Assembly (NCBI RefSeq): GCF_003752585.1
Contig: NZ_RKHR01000004.1
Coordinates: 496,001 to 560,000, forward strand
Direction: 5' to 3'
Origin: Sinobacterium caligoides
Lineage (GTDB): Bacteria > Pseudomonadota > Gammaproteobacteria > Pseudomonadales > Sinobacteriaceae
DNA length: 64,000 nucleotides
A program made the position numbers and the translations under genes. Positions within the stretch are counted from its first letter, which is position 1; each line of letters starts with the position of its first letter. Shown here in pieces: positions 45,161 through 54,244 of the stretch. Under the pieces are notes generated by a model. It had not been told where the DNA came from. It saw nothing but the letters and a program-made list of their open reading frames with translations, and did not search any database.

Positions 45161-46078
45161 TTATGATAATTGCTTTCGCCATGTCGCCGAAGAGTTTTTA
45201 GCAAAATAAATGCCGCCAAACTCCGGTTGAGCAACAGGATCGACCACCTTCTCTTGCACCTCTGGCGATAGTAGTGGGCGGATTTTTTCCGCCACTCCGC
45301 CAATCAGCGCAAGTTTAGGTGGATTTTTATCCAGCAAACATTTCGCCAACGCATCAATATAAGCAACTCCGTCCTCAATAATGCGGCAGGCAACAGGGTC
45401 TCCGGCCTCCGCCGCCTGAAAGACACTGGGCGCAAGACGTGCATAAATCGACGACGGCTTAGCTGCTACCCACTCGATTAGCGAGACGATATTACCGTTG
45501 AGCTGATAAAACTCATCAACCAGATCAGTCAGTAAAGTCGAGGGGCCTAAGTGGTCGTGGGCCAGCAGTACCGCCTTAATCGCCTGTAAGCCGATCCATG
45601 CACCACTGCCCTTATCGCCATAGGGAAAGCCGTGGCCTCCAAGCATCGATTGCTCTCCAGCAACACTGACAAAACCACAGGAGCCGGTACCGACAATGAT
45701 CACCGCACCATCCTCACCACTATGTGCACCGAGACAGGCGATATGCAGGTCAGTCGTTAGGAACATTTTACAAAAAGGGTGTGCCCAGTCATTCATCTGT
45801 TCATAGTAGGAAGGCACATTGACACCGGCGAGGCCAACGCCTGCAACTAGGTCAGCGATGCGTTCTGGCGCCAGATTCGCGTCATCTAACGCCTTTAAAG
45901 TCGCATCTTTAATCGAATAAACCGTTTGATCAAAGCCATGCACTGGGTTGGCGGGACCTGAGATACCCTCGCCAAGCAACAGGTTGTCAGCACTGACTAT
46001 TCTTGCGCGACATTTACTGCCGCCACCATCGATACCTAGGTACAGTGTTTTATTATTATCAACAGGCCTTGTAGGCAT
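45161..46078 (-). CDS. nagK: N-acetylglucosamine kinase, BadF/BcrA-type
   Basis: 305-residue ASKHA-fold kinase of the BadF/BadG/BcrA/BcrD group, like eukaryotic GlcNAc kinase and unlike the ROK-family E. coli NagK. The phosphate-1 loop YLGIDGGGSKCRARI, the VGTGSCGF phosphate-2 loop and ALIGGVAEK adenosine motif are present; the catalytic Asp is expected in TTDLHIA. It makes GlcNAc-6-phosphate for NagA. First gene of the nagK-hex-SSS-nagX run; GAGGAC precedes the ATG and a NagR-type operator lies 85 bp upstream. Confidence 0.93.
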   Translation of the reverse strand: MPTRPVDNNKTLYLGIDGGGSKCRARIVSADNLLLGEGISGPANPVHGFDQTVYSIKDATLKALDDANLAPERIADLVAGVGLAGVNVPSYYEQMNDWAHPFCKMFLTTDLHIACLGAHSGEDGAVIIVGTGSCGFVSVAGEQSMLGGHGFPYGDKGSGAWIGLQAIKAVLLAHDHLGPSTLLTDLVDEFYQLNGNIVSLIEWVAAKPSSIYARLAPSVFQAAEAGDPVACRIIEDGVAYIDALAKCLLDKNPPKLALIGGVAEKIRPLLSPEVQEKVVDPVAQPEFGGIYFAKNSSATWRKQLS

Positions 46079-46139
46079 TACTTAGTCCTCACTCGGTACA
46101 CGCTAGCCAAATAGGCTACGGAGTTTTCACAGTTAAGAC

Positions 46140-46176
46140 ATTATAGGGTTTAATTAGGCAAATGACAACGCTGTCA
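46140..46176 (-). promoter_or_regulatory. nagK operon promoter with NagR-type operator
   Basis: On the minus strand TTGTCA, 17 bases, TATAAT (complement of 46140-46145). TTGTCA is the distal half of the operator TGACAACGCTGTCA (46163-46176), so bound repressor would block the -35 box. The transcript would start about 55 bp before nagK. This is the strongest promoter match of the set. Confidence 0.82.
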
Positions 46177-46345
46177 TTGATTATTTTTGAGGCTAGAAAA
46201 AGGAGGGAGGTAAAGAAAAAAGGCGGAACGTACCACACGCGATAGACAGTGCCAAAATTGGATCGCTGTCCGCCAAAGGGTGTTAGAGAATAAATCCACC
46301 CAACCCAGGGAGGGTTAGGGAGAGAAAAACATAACCGAGATAATA

Positions 46346-46378
46346 AGGGCCTCGACACACGGTATCGTGGTGAGGCCT
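46346..46378 (-). terminator. Terminator of the TonB-dependent receptor gene
   Basis: On the minus strand GGCCTC and GAGGCC enclose CACG/CGTG, followed by CTTATT, 30 bp past the receptor stop. The other sequence up to 46139 shows no gene. Confidence 0.65.
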
Positions 46379-46408
46379 CAATCCATCAGGTTATTACTGT
46401 ACTAACTA

Positions 46409-49219
46409 CTAGAAGGTGTAGTTCACACCCAACAACCAGCGTGCACCGTTATCATATTCCGAAGACTTGCGGTCTTTATCGATGTGGTACATATCGAGAG
46501 ATTCTTCAAGAATATTTACCCCCTCTAACGTCACGCTCAACCCCTCGACACCAGGAATATAGATCGACGCACTCATATCAACCTGACCATAGTCGTTGAT
46601 ATACTCCTCAGAGCCAAAATCACTCAAACCGGCGTAGTACTCGGTACGGTAGTTATACATTAAGCGAGCACTAAACCAATCGTTCTCGTAGTAACCCGTC
46701 AGGTTAGCCATGTGATCTGAGCTACCAGCAACCAAACCAGAACCTGGATTATTTACTGCATCACGGTCATCTTTACTTTTTGCATCAGTATAAGTGTAGT
46801 TAGCAATCACACCAAAATCACCGAAGGCCTGTTGATAACTAACCTCCAGACCGGCAATTGAAGAACCATCACCGTTTTCAAAAGAAGTGAATGGTATCAT
46901 AATCGTGGAGTTACTGGCCGGATCGATGACTTCGTAATCCTTGACTGTATTAACAATAGTGCCGTCGATATCCTTATAAAATAGCGCCGCAGAGACCAGC
47001 GATTGATCAGCAAAATACCACTCCCATGAAGCATCTATCTGGTTCGCGTATTCTGGGTCCAACTTAGCATTACCGACAGAGCCATCGAACGCAGTATTCT
47101 GCCAGTGCGTATTAGCTAAGCGAGAATAATCGGGACGCGCCATTGTACGAGCGATAGAGCCACGAAGAACCTGATCGTCAGTTAAGTCATATGCAACGTT
47201 CAAGTTAGGCAGTATCGAGGTGTAACTATGATTTTCAGTTTCTTCACGTAGATTCGAATCAACAGGGTTCGCACCTACAGCACCGACCCACAAATCATAG
47301 CCGCCCTGCTGTTGAACAATTGCCCCAAAGGCATCGCCCTCATACTGATAGCCTGTCGACTCAGACTCTGTTTGGACGACACGCACACCGACATTACCGC
47401 TTAAGCGATCAATCTCAAAGTCGCCGCTGAAGTAGGCCGCATAAATACGCTCCTTCACGTCCCAAGTCTGTGATGGATCCATCACAGTGATTGTCGGATA
47501 GGCATAGGCAGCAGCCGGGTAAATATCGGGATTCATCGCATCCGGATCAACGACAGGGAACGGGGCGTTGTTACCATCAGCCAAATAATCCCGCATCTGC
47601 TGCGACTTCATCTGCCCCGGCCACGACAACCAAGTAGGGAAGCCGTTTGCTTCAACATCGTAGTTATCATTCATTACGCCCCACTTACCAGCATTTCCAC
47701 CCTCGTGTTGGCCATCCGCCAGAAGATGGAAACGAGTCGAGGTGCCCTCTTGACTCTTCTGGTGGTCACGCGCCATCACACCGGTTTTAAAGCCTGTAAA
47801 CACGCCAACTTCTGCCGGGATATCAAAATCAACCATGGCATAGTTTTCACTATCTTCCATGGTGCGACTCCCCTCCTGAATCCAACCAACACTTCGGCCC
47901 AACAAATCGTCTGTTGTTTCAACAGCACCATCATTAGTACGCACTACATTTAAATCTTCATCGAAGCTCGCAGAGCCAGCTCGTGTATCAAAGTTATAAT
48001 GACGGTCATTACTGGTACCACCATCAGCGTTAGTATGGCCTACATTAACAGCCATATTGAAGGTATCGAACTCTTGATCAAACTCGAGGTTAATCGACTC
48101 TGTGTTAGAATTTGACTGTCGATCAATAACATAGTACTCAGAGTAAGCATTTAAAGCCGTGCCTGCAACGACACCGCCTCCAGAAAAGGTTGCCGAACCA
48201 TCAATCACACCTTTCTCAAGAGCCTCATTGTCAGCCGTTTTTGGATCATCATCAGCGCCTGTATTCTTTGTATCCAAGAACCAACTATAATTACTTATAT
48301 TGGTGTTATTAGCACCGAGGCTTGAATTCAAGTAGTTCAATGTGATTTCAGAGCGGTCACTTGGACGCGCTTGCGCAGTGAACATGTAAGTCTCACGCTC
48401 ACGCTGTTGCTCAAAGTAAGCGTCACCCATGGCGCGTGGCGCCCAAACATCTTGACCATCGATTTCCTGTTGGCTAAAACCGTAAACTTCTTTACCACTA
48501 CGAACTAGGTTACGCTCTTGATAGGTGTATGAGCCCATCAAACCAAAGGTTTCGTCGTCATTCTTCCAGGAGTACATACCGCTGAACTGAGGGTCTGTCT
48601 CTTCCGACTCAGTTGAGTACTGCCCCTGAGCATTAATGTTACCCGAGTTTGCTTCCATCTCTAAAGGTTTGCGAGTACGGATGTACGTGGTACCGCCGAT
48701 AGAGCCTTCTTGAATTTGCGCCTGCGGTGTCTTGTAAACCTCTAGCGAAGAGACAATAGCAGAAGGGAGTAGAGAGTAGTTAAACGCACGCGATGGCGTA
48801 TCAAGTACAAACCAGTCGGCAGAAGCGACGGCATGGCCGTTTAACAAAGTACGATTCTGGTTAGGCGAGGTACCACGCACGGCGATTTTCTCACCTTCAC
48901 CAAAGCCTCGAGTGATCGACACACCGGTAATACGTGCAAGGGAGTCAGCCACGTTCTTATCAGGAAACTTACCTAAGTCTTCCGCGTTAATCGCATCAAC
49001 GATTGATGTTGCATTTCGCTTAGTCTCGAGCGACTCCTGCAAACTTCCACGAATACCCGTAACGACGACCTCTTCCAGCGTACCCGCATCGGCTGTTTCT
49101 GCATCAGCCTGAGCCATCACCCCATTAGTCATTGACATCAGAGCGCACATCGCTACCGACTTTGACAACAATCCATGACGATTCACTACACGAACCATAT
49201 TTCTGATCTTATTAGACAC
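46409..49219 (-). CDS. TonB-dependent receptor, probable chitooligosaccharide uptake
   Basis: 936-residue outer-membrane receptor. Signal peptide (SVAMCALMSMTNGVMAQA), TonB box region (TLEEVVVTG), plug domain (DAINAEDLGKFPDKNVADSLARITG, typical of the large sugar-type receptors), then a 22-strand barrel ending in the terminal aromatic F. The GTG start is supported by AAGGGG seven bases upstream. Substrate is inferred from context: two NagR-type operators in its promoter, next to the GlcNAc operon. It needs an ExbBD-TonB system; only a lone exbD is in the window. Confidence 0.93.
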   Translation of the reverse strand: MSNKIRNMVRVVNRHGLLSKSVAMCALMSMTNGVMAQADAETADAGTLEEVVVTGIRGSLQESLETKRNATSIVDAINAEDLGKFPDKNVADSLARITGVSITRGFGEGEKIAVRGTSPNQNRTLLNGHAVASADWFVLDTPSRAFNYSLLPSAIVSSLEVYKTPQAQIQEGSIGGTTYIRTRKPLEMEANSGNINAQGQYSTESEETDPQFSGMYSWKNDDETFGLMGSYTYQERNLVRSGKEVYGFSQQEIDGQDVWAPRAMGDAYFEQQRERETYMFTAQARPSDRSEITLNYLNSSLGANNTNISNYSWFLDTKNTGADDDPKTADNEALEKGVIDGSATFSGGGVVAGTALNAYSEYYVIDRQSNSNTESINLEFDQEFDTFNMAVNVGHTNADGGTSNDRHYNFDTRAGSASFDEDLNVVRTNDGAVETTDDLLGRSVGWIQEGSRTMEDSENYAMVDFDIPAEVGVFTGFKTGVMARDHQKSQEGTSTRFHLLADGQHEGGNAGKWGVMNDNYDVEANGFPTWLSWPGQMKSQQMRDYLADGNNAPFPVVDPDAMNPDIYPAAAYAYPTITVMDPSQTWDVKERIYAAYFSGDFEIDRLSGNVGVRVVQTESESTGYQYEGDAFGAIVQQQGGYDLWVGAVGANPVDSNLREETENHSYTSILPNLNVAYDLTDDQVLRGSIARTMARPDYSRLANTHWQNTAFDGSVGNAKLDPEYANQIDASWEWYFADQSLVSAALFYKDIDGTIVNTVKDYEVIDPASNSTIMIPFTSFENGDGSSIAGLEVSYQQAFGDFGVIANYTYTDAKSKDDRDAVNNPGSGLVAGSSDHMANLTGYYENDWFSARLMYNYRTEYYAGLSDFGSEEYINDYGQVDMSASIYIPGVEGLSVTLEGVNILEESLDMYHIDKDRKSSEYDNGARWLLGVNYTF

Positions 49220-49299
49220 GACAAGCCCCTTGTTGGTCTGATGTTGTTATTGTGAGCGGTACCACTTACCACTTTTGCAACCGAGGTTGTCCTTTAAAA

Positions 49300-49347
49300 T
49301 GACACCGCTGTCATCAAAATTTAACAAAAGTTTGACAACGCTGTCAA
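49300..49347 (-). promoter_or_regulatory. Receptor promoter with two NagR-type operators
   Basis: TGACACCGCTGTCA (49300-49313) and TGACAACGCTGTCA (49333-49346), centres 33 bp apart (three helical turns). On the minus strand TTGACA (complement of 49342-49347), 17 bases, TTAAAT forms the promoter; one operator covers the -35 box and the other lies just downstream of the -10. This fits repression by DNA looping or double roadblock. Confidence 0.8.
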
Positions 49348-49466
49348 TTGTGTAGGAAAAAATACTTACTACCAGATGGTAATTGAGGGGATTTCACGTA
49401 TAAACAAATGAGCTAGAAATATTCGCAAGGCCTTGCTTTTTAACGGGAGAATTCGCTTTTTAACAA

Positions 49467-49495
49467 TAAAAAAAAGAGGCTCAAGGCCTCTCTCT
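49467..49495 (-). terminator. Terminator of the yihG-type gene
   Basis: On the minus strand AGAGGC-CTTGA-GCCTCT followed by eight T, 25 bp past the stop. Confidence 0.88.
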
Positions 49496-49518
49496 TTTAC
49501 TTTTATTGCAATGTCGCA

Positions 49519-50409
49519 TTAATTCAATTCTTGGCGTAATGTAATTAAACGTTCATCCTTTTGTTGCCAAATTTCATTCAACCAAGACTGAAATTCGACC
49601 CGAAACGCCTTGTCTTCACTGTAGTCACCGGCACAGATATAAGCGGGAATCGGCTTGTGCTGAATATCGATGATGACGCGGTCGATACGGCCGCACAACA
49701 TATCGATGAAGCTCGGTACTTCACCGTCTCGATAGGCAATAGAGACATCCAAGATTGACTCAAACTGCCCGCCCATCGCCGCCAAAACAAAGGCAATACC
49801 ACCCGATTTTGGCTTTAACAGCGTACGATATGGCGACTGAGTTTTTTGGTGCTTATCCGCACGAAAACGCGTGCCCTCGACAAAGTTCATCACCGATACC
49901 GGCTGCGTTTTAAACTTCTCGCAGGCCTTGCGTGTCAGCTCCAAATCCTTACCTTTAAGGTGGGGGTTCTGCTTGAGGAACTCTTTCCCATAGCGACGCA
50001 CAAACGGATAGTCCAGCGCCCACCACGCCAAGCCGAGTAACGGCACCCAGATCAGCTCCTTTTTTAGGAAAAACTTAAAGAAAGGCGCCCGCCCAGTAAA
50101 CGTCTGTAACAGCGCAGGGATATCCACCCAGCTCTGATGATTCGCCAAGACTAAATAGGAGTGCTTTTTGTCTAAGTCGCCGAGCCCACGTACATCCCAA
50201 ACCGTGTTGGTGGTGGTGGCAAAGATAAGCTTGTTGATCGTCGCCCAAGTCTCTGCAATCCAGGTTAACGAGAGGCTGCAAGCATGCTGTATAGGGCCGA
50301 TACGCAGCAACACCTTCACCAATGCGATGAACATCAGCGGTATCACAAAGATCACGGTATTAAAAAAAAGTAGTAGAAAACTCGCTACACCAGTCACAAA
50401 TGCTTTCAT
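49519..50409 (-). CDS. yihG: Lysophospholipid acyltransferase, YihG/PlsC family
   Basis: 296-residue inner-membrane acyltransferase transferring an acyl chain to lysophosphatidic acid or a related acceptor. One or two N-terminal spans (VASFLLLFFNTVIFVIPLMFIALV), then the PlsC blocks: NHQSWVDI (catalytic H-x4-D), KKELIWVPLLGLAWWALDYPFVRR, and VNFVEGTRF. Similarity to E. coli YihG extends to the C-terminus. The start is uncertain: ATG at 50409 has GGAG too far upstream (18 bases), and TTG codons at 50421 or 50424 are closer to it. Confidence 0.92.
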   Translation of the reverse strand: MKAFVTGVASFLLLFFNTVIFVIPLMFIALVKVLLRIGPIQHACSLSLTWIAETWATINKLIFATTTNTVWDVRGLGDLDKKHSYLVLANHQSWVDIPALLQTFTGRAPFFKFFLKKELIWVPLLGLAWWALDYPFVRRYGKEFLKQNPHLKGKDLELTRKACEKFKTQPVSVMNFVEGTRFRADKHQKTQSPYRTLLKPKSGGIAFVLAAMGGQFESILDVSIAYRDGEVPSFIDMLCGRIDRVIIDIQHKPIPAYICAGDYSEDKAFRVEFQSWLNEIWQQKDERLITLRQELN

Positions 50410-50498
50410 CTGACAACTCAACAAATTCTCCGGCCTTCGACAGCCGTGGTAAGTAGGTTAACTGCCTTATAATAACACAGCAGAATTCTCTAAATACA

Positions 50499-50525
50499 AC
50501 AGAGCCGGGACTTGCCCGGCTCTGT
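50499..50525. terminator. Hairpin downstream of the nitrobindin-like gene
   Basis: ACAGAGCCGGG-ACTTG-CCCGGCTCTGT, perfect 11-bp stem. Likely terminator for the minus-strand gene ending at 50566; only a weak T-tract follows. Confidence 0.6.
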
Positions 50526-50565
50526 ATCAAGTGCAGTAGATTAACAACACCTATATCCGCGGCGA

Positions 50566-51144
50566 CTAGCCCACCACACGTGTCAGCCTGTTACGGTCGG
50601 TGTGGTCGTATTCCTTGTTATAGATATCGAGCATCGTCGACTCAGAATAGACCATCTTATCGCCCTCAACACTCACCGTGTGGCAGAAAGATAAGGTCTT
50701 TGCATTCTTCTCCATAAACGGCTGCTGCACGATGCCGAAGGTCGTTTCACCGGCTGTCGCCTTCACCTCGAGTACGATCTCTTTGCTGGTATCAAACTCA
50801 GTGACCGAACCACCGGCCAACAGCGCTACGCCACGTGGAATTGACAACGACTGCATGACGGTGCCCGTTGCAGCATCCCACATCCAGTAACCCGTCTCGT
50901 TGTGAAAAACCTCGTCATTGCTCTTACGACTGACCACCTGGTGATAACGCAATACCGCCAGATTCTGAGTCTCAGCATTATCGACATCGCCGATAGCCTC
51001 ATAGATGATTGTCTCGTAATAGAGATTCTTCTCTTCGCCATCGGGCTCGGGAGCCTTATCTACGCCCTTGTCACCCTTCCAGGTACCCACTAGCGCCGCG
51101 AGAGGACCGTAATCTATGCCATCGATAACGTTTACATCACTCAT
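50566..51144 (-). CDS. Nitrobindin-like heme-binding beta-barrel protein
   Basis: 192-residue lipocalin/FABP-like barrel. The family's opening LVGTWKGDKG, the HNETGYWMWD strand, the ALLAGG turn and the closing RNRLTRV strand are visible. Nitrobindins bind ferric heme in the barrel through a C-terminal-half His and react with nitric oxide or peroxynitrite; His occurs in SFCHTVSV and DHTDRN, but which, if either, is the ligand cannot be decided here. AGGGAAAAG precedes the ATG. No operon partner. Confidence 0.8.
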   Translation of the reverse strand: MSDVNVIDGIDYGPLAALVGTWKGDKGVDKAPEPDGEEKNLYYETIIYEAIGDVDNAETQNLAVLRYHQVVSRKSNDEVFHNETGYWMWDAATGTVMQSLSIPRGVALLAGGSVTEFDTSKEIVLEVKATAGETTFGIVQQPFMEKNAKTLSFCHTVSVEGDKMVYSESTMLDIYNKEYDHTDRNRLTRVVG

Positions 51145-51237
51145 AATCTTTTCCCTATATTCTCAGTTTTAGCAGTCAACAACTGTCGCGGCACACTCTA
51201 ACCTGTAAGCCCGCTTTTCTTTACTGCGCCATATCAA

Positions 51238-52467
51238 TTAATTACCGTGAGAGGCGCTTTTTCCCTCTTGTATGGCACCACGATAGTCCGCATAAGCAGC
51301 GACAAGCCGTGCCAGCAGACAACATACCGCCATCGCCACTACCACATGCGTCACACCTCCCTCGTATTGTCGGCCAACCGTGACCCCGATGGGGATAGAG
51401 ATAAACATACTCAGCGCACCGACAATGCCTGCGCCAATGCCCGCGACATGCCCTAGCGGTTGCATCGCCAAGCTATTAACGTTGCCAAAAAGTAAGCCAA
51501 TACCAAAAAAGGCCACTAATAAATATAGCATCGTCAAGCTCAGCGGCGGCACACCGGAAAAATAGTAACAGACAGGCAAAAATAGCAGAGACCACACCCC
51601 CACCCCCGTCATGGCACTGCCTGAAAGCTGCCGCATACCGTAGCGCATCACCAGCCTCGAGTTGACCAGCGATGAGAAGCCAATAGACAGCGCCACGGTG
51701 GCAAAATACACCGGGAACATCTCGGCGAGACCATAAGTGTCCTGAAAGATCTGCTGTGATGTCGTTAGATAACCGAGAAAAGCCCCGGTAAAAATCCCTG
51801 TCGCAATGGTATAGCCTAAGGCCACTGGTTCCGACACCACTATGACCGTGTTGCGCCAAATAACGGCCAACGATAAAGCGTGACGATTTTCGACCGCTAA
51901 GGTCTCATGCTGACGCACTGCAAACCAAATTAAAGTCATCAAACCAAAGGCGATAAAAACCAAAAAAATTAGCCGCCAACTGCCCGTAAACAGAATCAGT
52001 TGGCCGAGCGTGGGCGCCACCACCGGCATCAAAATAAACACCGTCATCACTAACGACATGACCTTCGCCATCATGACCCCTTCATATTGATCACGAATAA
52101 TCGTCGTGGCCAATACTCTCGGCGCGGCAACACCAAACCCTTGTAAACAGCGCCCCAATAACATCACCGTCATATCTTGGGCCATGTAGGAGATAAGACA
52201 GCCGATAATAAAGAGTACAAAGCCGAGATAGACCACCGGTTTTCGCCCCCAGCTGTCCGCGAGAGGACCATATATCAGCGTGCCGAAGGCAAGGCCGAGG
52301 AACAACGCCGAGACAATAAACTGCGTATCATTGGCATGGGCCGCGGATAAATCACGGCCAATCTGCGGCAGCGCTGGCAACATGCTATCAATGGATAGCG
52401 CCACCACCGCAATCATCAGCGCCATTAAAATTACTGTCTCAACAAAACCCATACGTTGCTGTGTCAT
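51238..52467 (-). CDS. MFS multidrug exporter, Bcr/CflA type
   Basis: 409-residue major-facilitator protein with 12 predicted spans. The drug:H+ antiporter-1 features are present: DSMLPALPQIGRDL in the first loop, motif A as GPLADSWGRKPVVYLG, and LGRCLQGFGVAAPRVLATTIIRD in span 4 to loop region, the Bcr/CflA hallmark. It probably exports a toxic metabolite or antibiotic; the substrate is unknown. Neighbours on the same strand give no hint. No regulator is adjacent. Confidence 0.9.
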   Translation of the reverse strand: MTQQRMGFVETVILMALMIAVVALSIDSMLPALPQIGRDLSAAHANDTQFIVSALFLGLAFGTLIYGPLADSWGRKPVVYLGFVLFIIGCLISYMAQDMTVMLLGRCLQGFGVAAPRVLATTIIRDQYEGVMMAKVMSLVMTVFILMPVVAPTLGQLILFTGSWRLIFLVFIAFGLMTLIWFAVRQHETLAVENRHALSLAVIWRNTVIVVSEPVALGYTIATGIFTGAFLGYLTTSQQIFQDTYGLAEMFPVYFATVALSIGFSSLVNSRLVMRYGMRQLSGSAMTGVGVWSLLFLPVCYYFSGVPPLSLTMLYLLVAFFGIGLLFGNVNSLAMQPLGHVAGIGAGIVGALSMFISIPIGVTVGRQYEGGVTHVVVAMAVCCLLARLVAAYADYRGAIQEGKSASHGN

Positions 52468-52583
52468 TACTACTGTCTTTATCTAACTAACATACATTTC
52501 AGCCATAAATGGCACTGCGAAGAATCTCGCTCGCTCTGCCCTTTACTGCACTTTTCTATCCGCGATTGACGACCAGCCGCTGA

Positions 52584-54104
52584 CTATTTACTACTTTCCA
52601 CGGGCGCTTCTTCCACCTTTTTGGCGGCCTGTGTCTCTACCGCTCCAGACACCGTCTCAACCTCATCCGCCGACTGAGCGGACTCTGCAGGCTTTGCCTC
52701 CTGGTGATGAATAGTGACGGGGCTCGGTTTACTTACCTGCTCTTCTGGTGCCTGAATCCCGACGTGGTAAGCAGCAAAGCCAGGCTGCACCACCTGATTG
52801 AGCGCAATGCCTAGCACTCGCCCGTGATGTTTCGATAAAATTTCCGAACGCACATTGGTAATCGGGTCGGTGATCACTCCCAATAGCTGCCCCTCTTTCA
52901 CTCTCGCGCCTAGCTTAACGCGACTGAATAAAATACCACCCTGCTCTGCCCGCTCCCATACCGAATTATAATAAACGGGCTCAGGATCCCCCCAAAGACT
53001 GAACTGTTTCAACATATCCAACTGATTTAATAACGTCCTAATCGCCTTGACCCCATGACTCACCGAACTCTCATCCAGTAACATCGGCCCACCCGCCTCG
53101 AGTGTCACCGTCGGGATGCCCACAGCGACGGCTTCGTGGCGCAAGGTGCCTGAAGACCCCTCACCGTGGAGAACGACCGTCGAACCAAAGCCTTTGGTCA
53201 GCTTAACCACCTGCGGCTTAGTTAGGTCGGCGCGTAGCTGCGGCAGGTTGGTCCGGTAAAATGAGCCGGTATGCAGGTCCACCACAGCATCACAATGGGC
53301 AATTACTTCATGAAAGAAAGAATAGGCAATTCGAGCTGCCGAGCTGCCGGAAGGATCGCCAGGGAAGTAACGATTGAGGTCTCTACGATCCGTCAGGTAA
53401 CGCGTTCCGCGATGAAAGCCCTGCAAGTTAACGATGGGGACACCGATCACCGCCCCCCTTAACTCATCCGCATCAAGGCTGTACATCACACGCCGTACCA
53501 TCTCAATACCGTTTAACTCGTCGCCATGAATGGCTGCAGTCAAACAGAGTGTCGGACCATTATGGGCACCATTGACCACCAGCACGGGTGTCGGGCTATA
53601 GAGTCCTGCAAAGCCCTGACTTGGCGACCACATCAAGCGCGTCGAGGTCGCAGGCGGTACCTCGGCTCCGAGCAACACTAAAGGATTCGCTAACTCAGAT
53701 GCAGCTGTCGCAACCTCCTTAGCTGCCGGTGCGCCCTCATGCCCCGCGTCATCGCCGCGACCTTGCTGGTTTTCTGCCTCGGCATTAACCGCCTTAACCT
53801 TCATCGCACCGAGCTGACTCTCCACATGAGGACGAGCCTTCACTGAGCTGTCACCCTTTTGTATAGCCGGCTCAACCTCGGTTAGGGGTTTGCCCAGGTC
53901 AATACTCTCAGCCCTCTGTAAAACGGCATGCTGCTCAGCAGCTGTCAACGTTACCGGTGCAGCAGCATCCTCACCATTAGCTGTCGTCGATACCACTACT
54001 GCCTGCTCGTCATCAAGGGGTTCTGCCGCCTGCGCGTTAAGTAATGGCAAAAGGGCGCAGGACAACAAAGCCGGCATGCAATATGACTTTAGTGGTATTT
54101 TCAT
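52584..54104 (-). CDS. Exported succinylglutamate desuccinylase/aspartoacylase-like zinc hydrolase
   Basis: 506-residue protein. A signal peptide (LLSCALLPLLNAQAAE) is followed by about 120 residues of low-complexity Glu/Ala/Val-rich linker, then an AstE/AspA-type zinc carboxypeptidase domain: zinc ligands H193 and E196 in HGDELNGIE, H278 in VDLHTGS, and a general-base candidate E336 in TLEAGG. After it comes a biotinyl-like barrel (GARVKEGQLLGVITDP) and an acidic Pro/Glu/Val tail. The ATG at 54104 has AGGAC upstream. Cytoplasmic members act on N-acyl amino acids or N-acetyl groups; an exported form with disordered flanks is unusual. Substrate unknown. Confidence 0.87.
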   Translation of the reverse strand: MKIPLKSYCMPALLSCALLPLLNAQAAEPLDDEQAVVVSTTANGEDAAAPVTLTAAEQHAVLQRAESIDLGKPLTEVEPAIQKGDSSVKARPHVESQLGAMKVKAVNAEAENQQGRGDDAGHEGAPAAKEVATAASELANPLVLLGAEVPPATSTRLMWSPSQGFAGLYSPTPVLVVNGAHNGPTLCLTAAIHGDELNGIEMVRRVMYSLDADELRGAVIGVPIVNLQGFHRGTRYLTDRRDLNRYFPGDPSGSSAARIAYSFFHEVIAHCDAVVDLHTGSFYRTNLPQLRADLTKPQVVKLTKGFGSTVVLHGEGSSGTLRHEAVAVGIPTVTLEAGGPMLLDESSVSHGVKAIRTLLNQLDMLKQFSLWGDPEPVYYNSVWERAEQGGILFSRVKLGARVKEGQLLGVITDPITNVRSEILSKHHGRVLGIALNQVVQPGFAAYHVGIQAPEEQVSKPSPVTIHHQEAKPAESAQSADEVETVSGAVETQAAKKVEEAPVESSK

Positions 54105-54244
54105 CAAGATAAGTCCTAGCAAAAACAAACAATCAATAAAAAGCGGTTAGAATATCCAGCTTACAGGCGGAGAGTATAACGTTATTCGCCTAACCAAACA
54201 GTGATTTCAATATGTTAGCAATGATCTAAAGGGATTTATCAACA

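Noticed and set aside
46116-46358. 80-codon minus-strand frame between nagK and the receptor gene
   Set aside because: Runs through the nagK promoter and operator; no ribosome-binding site and no family.
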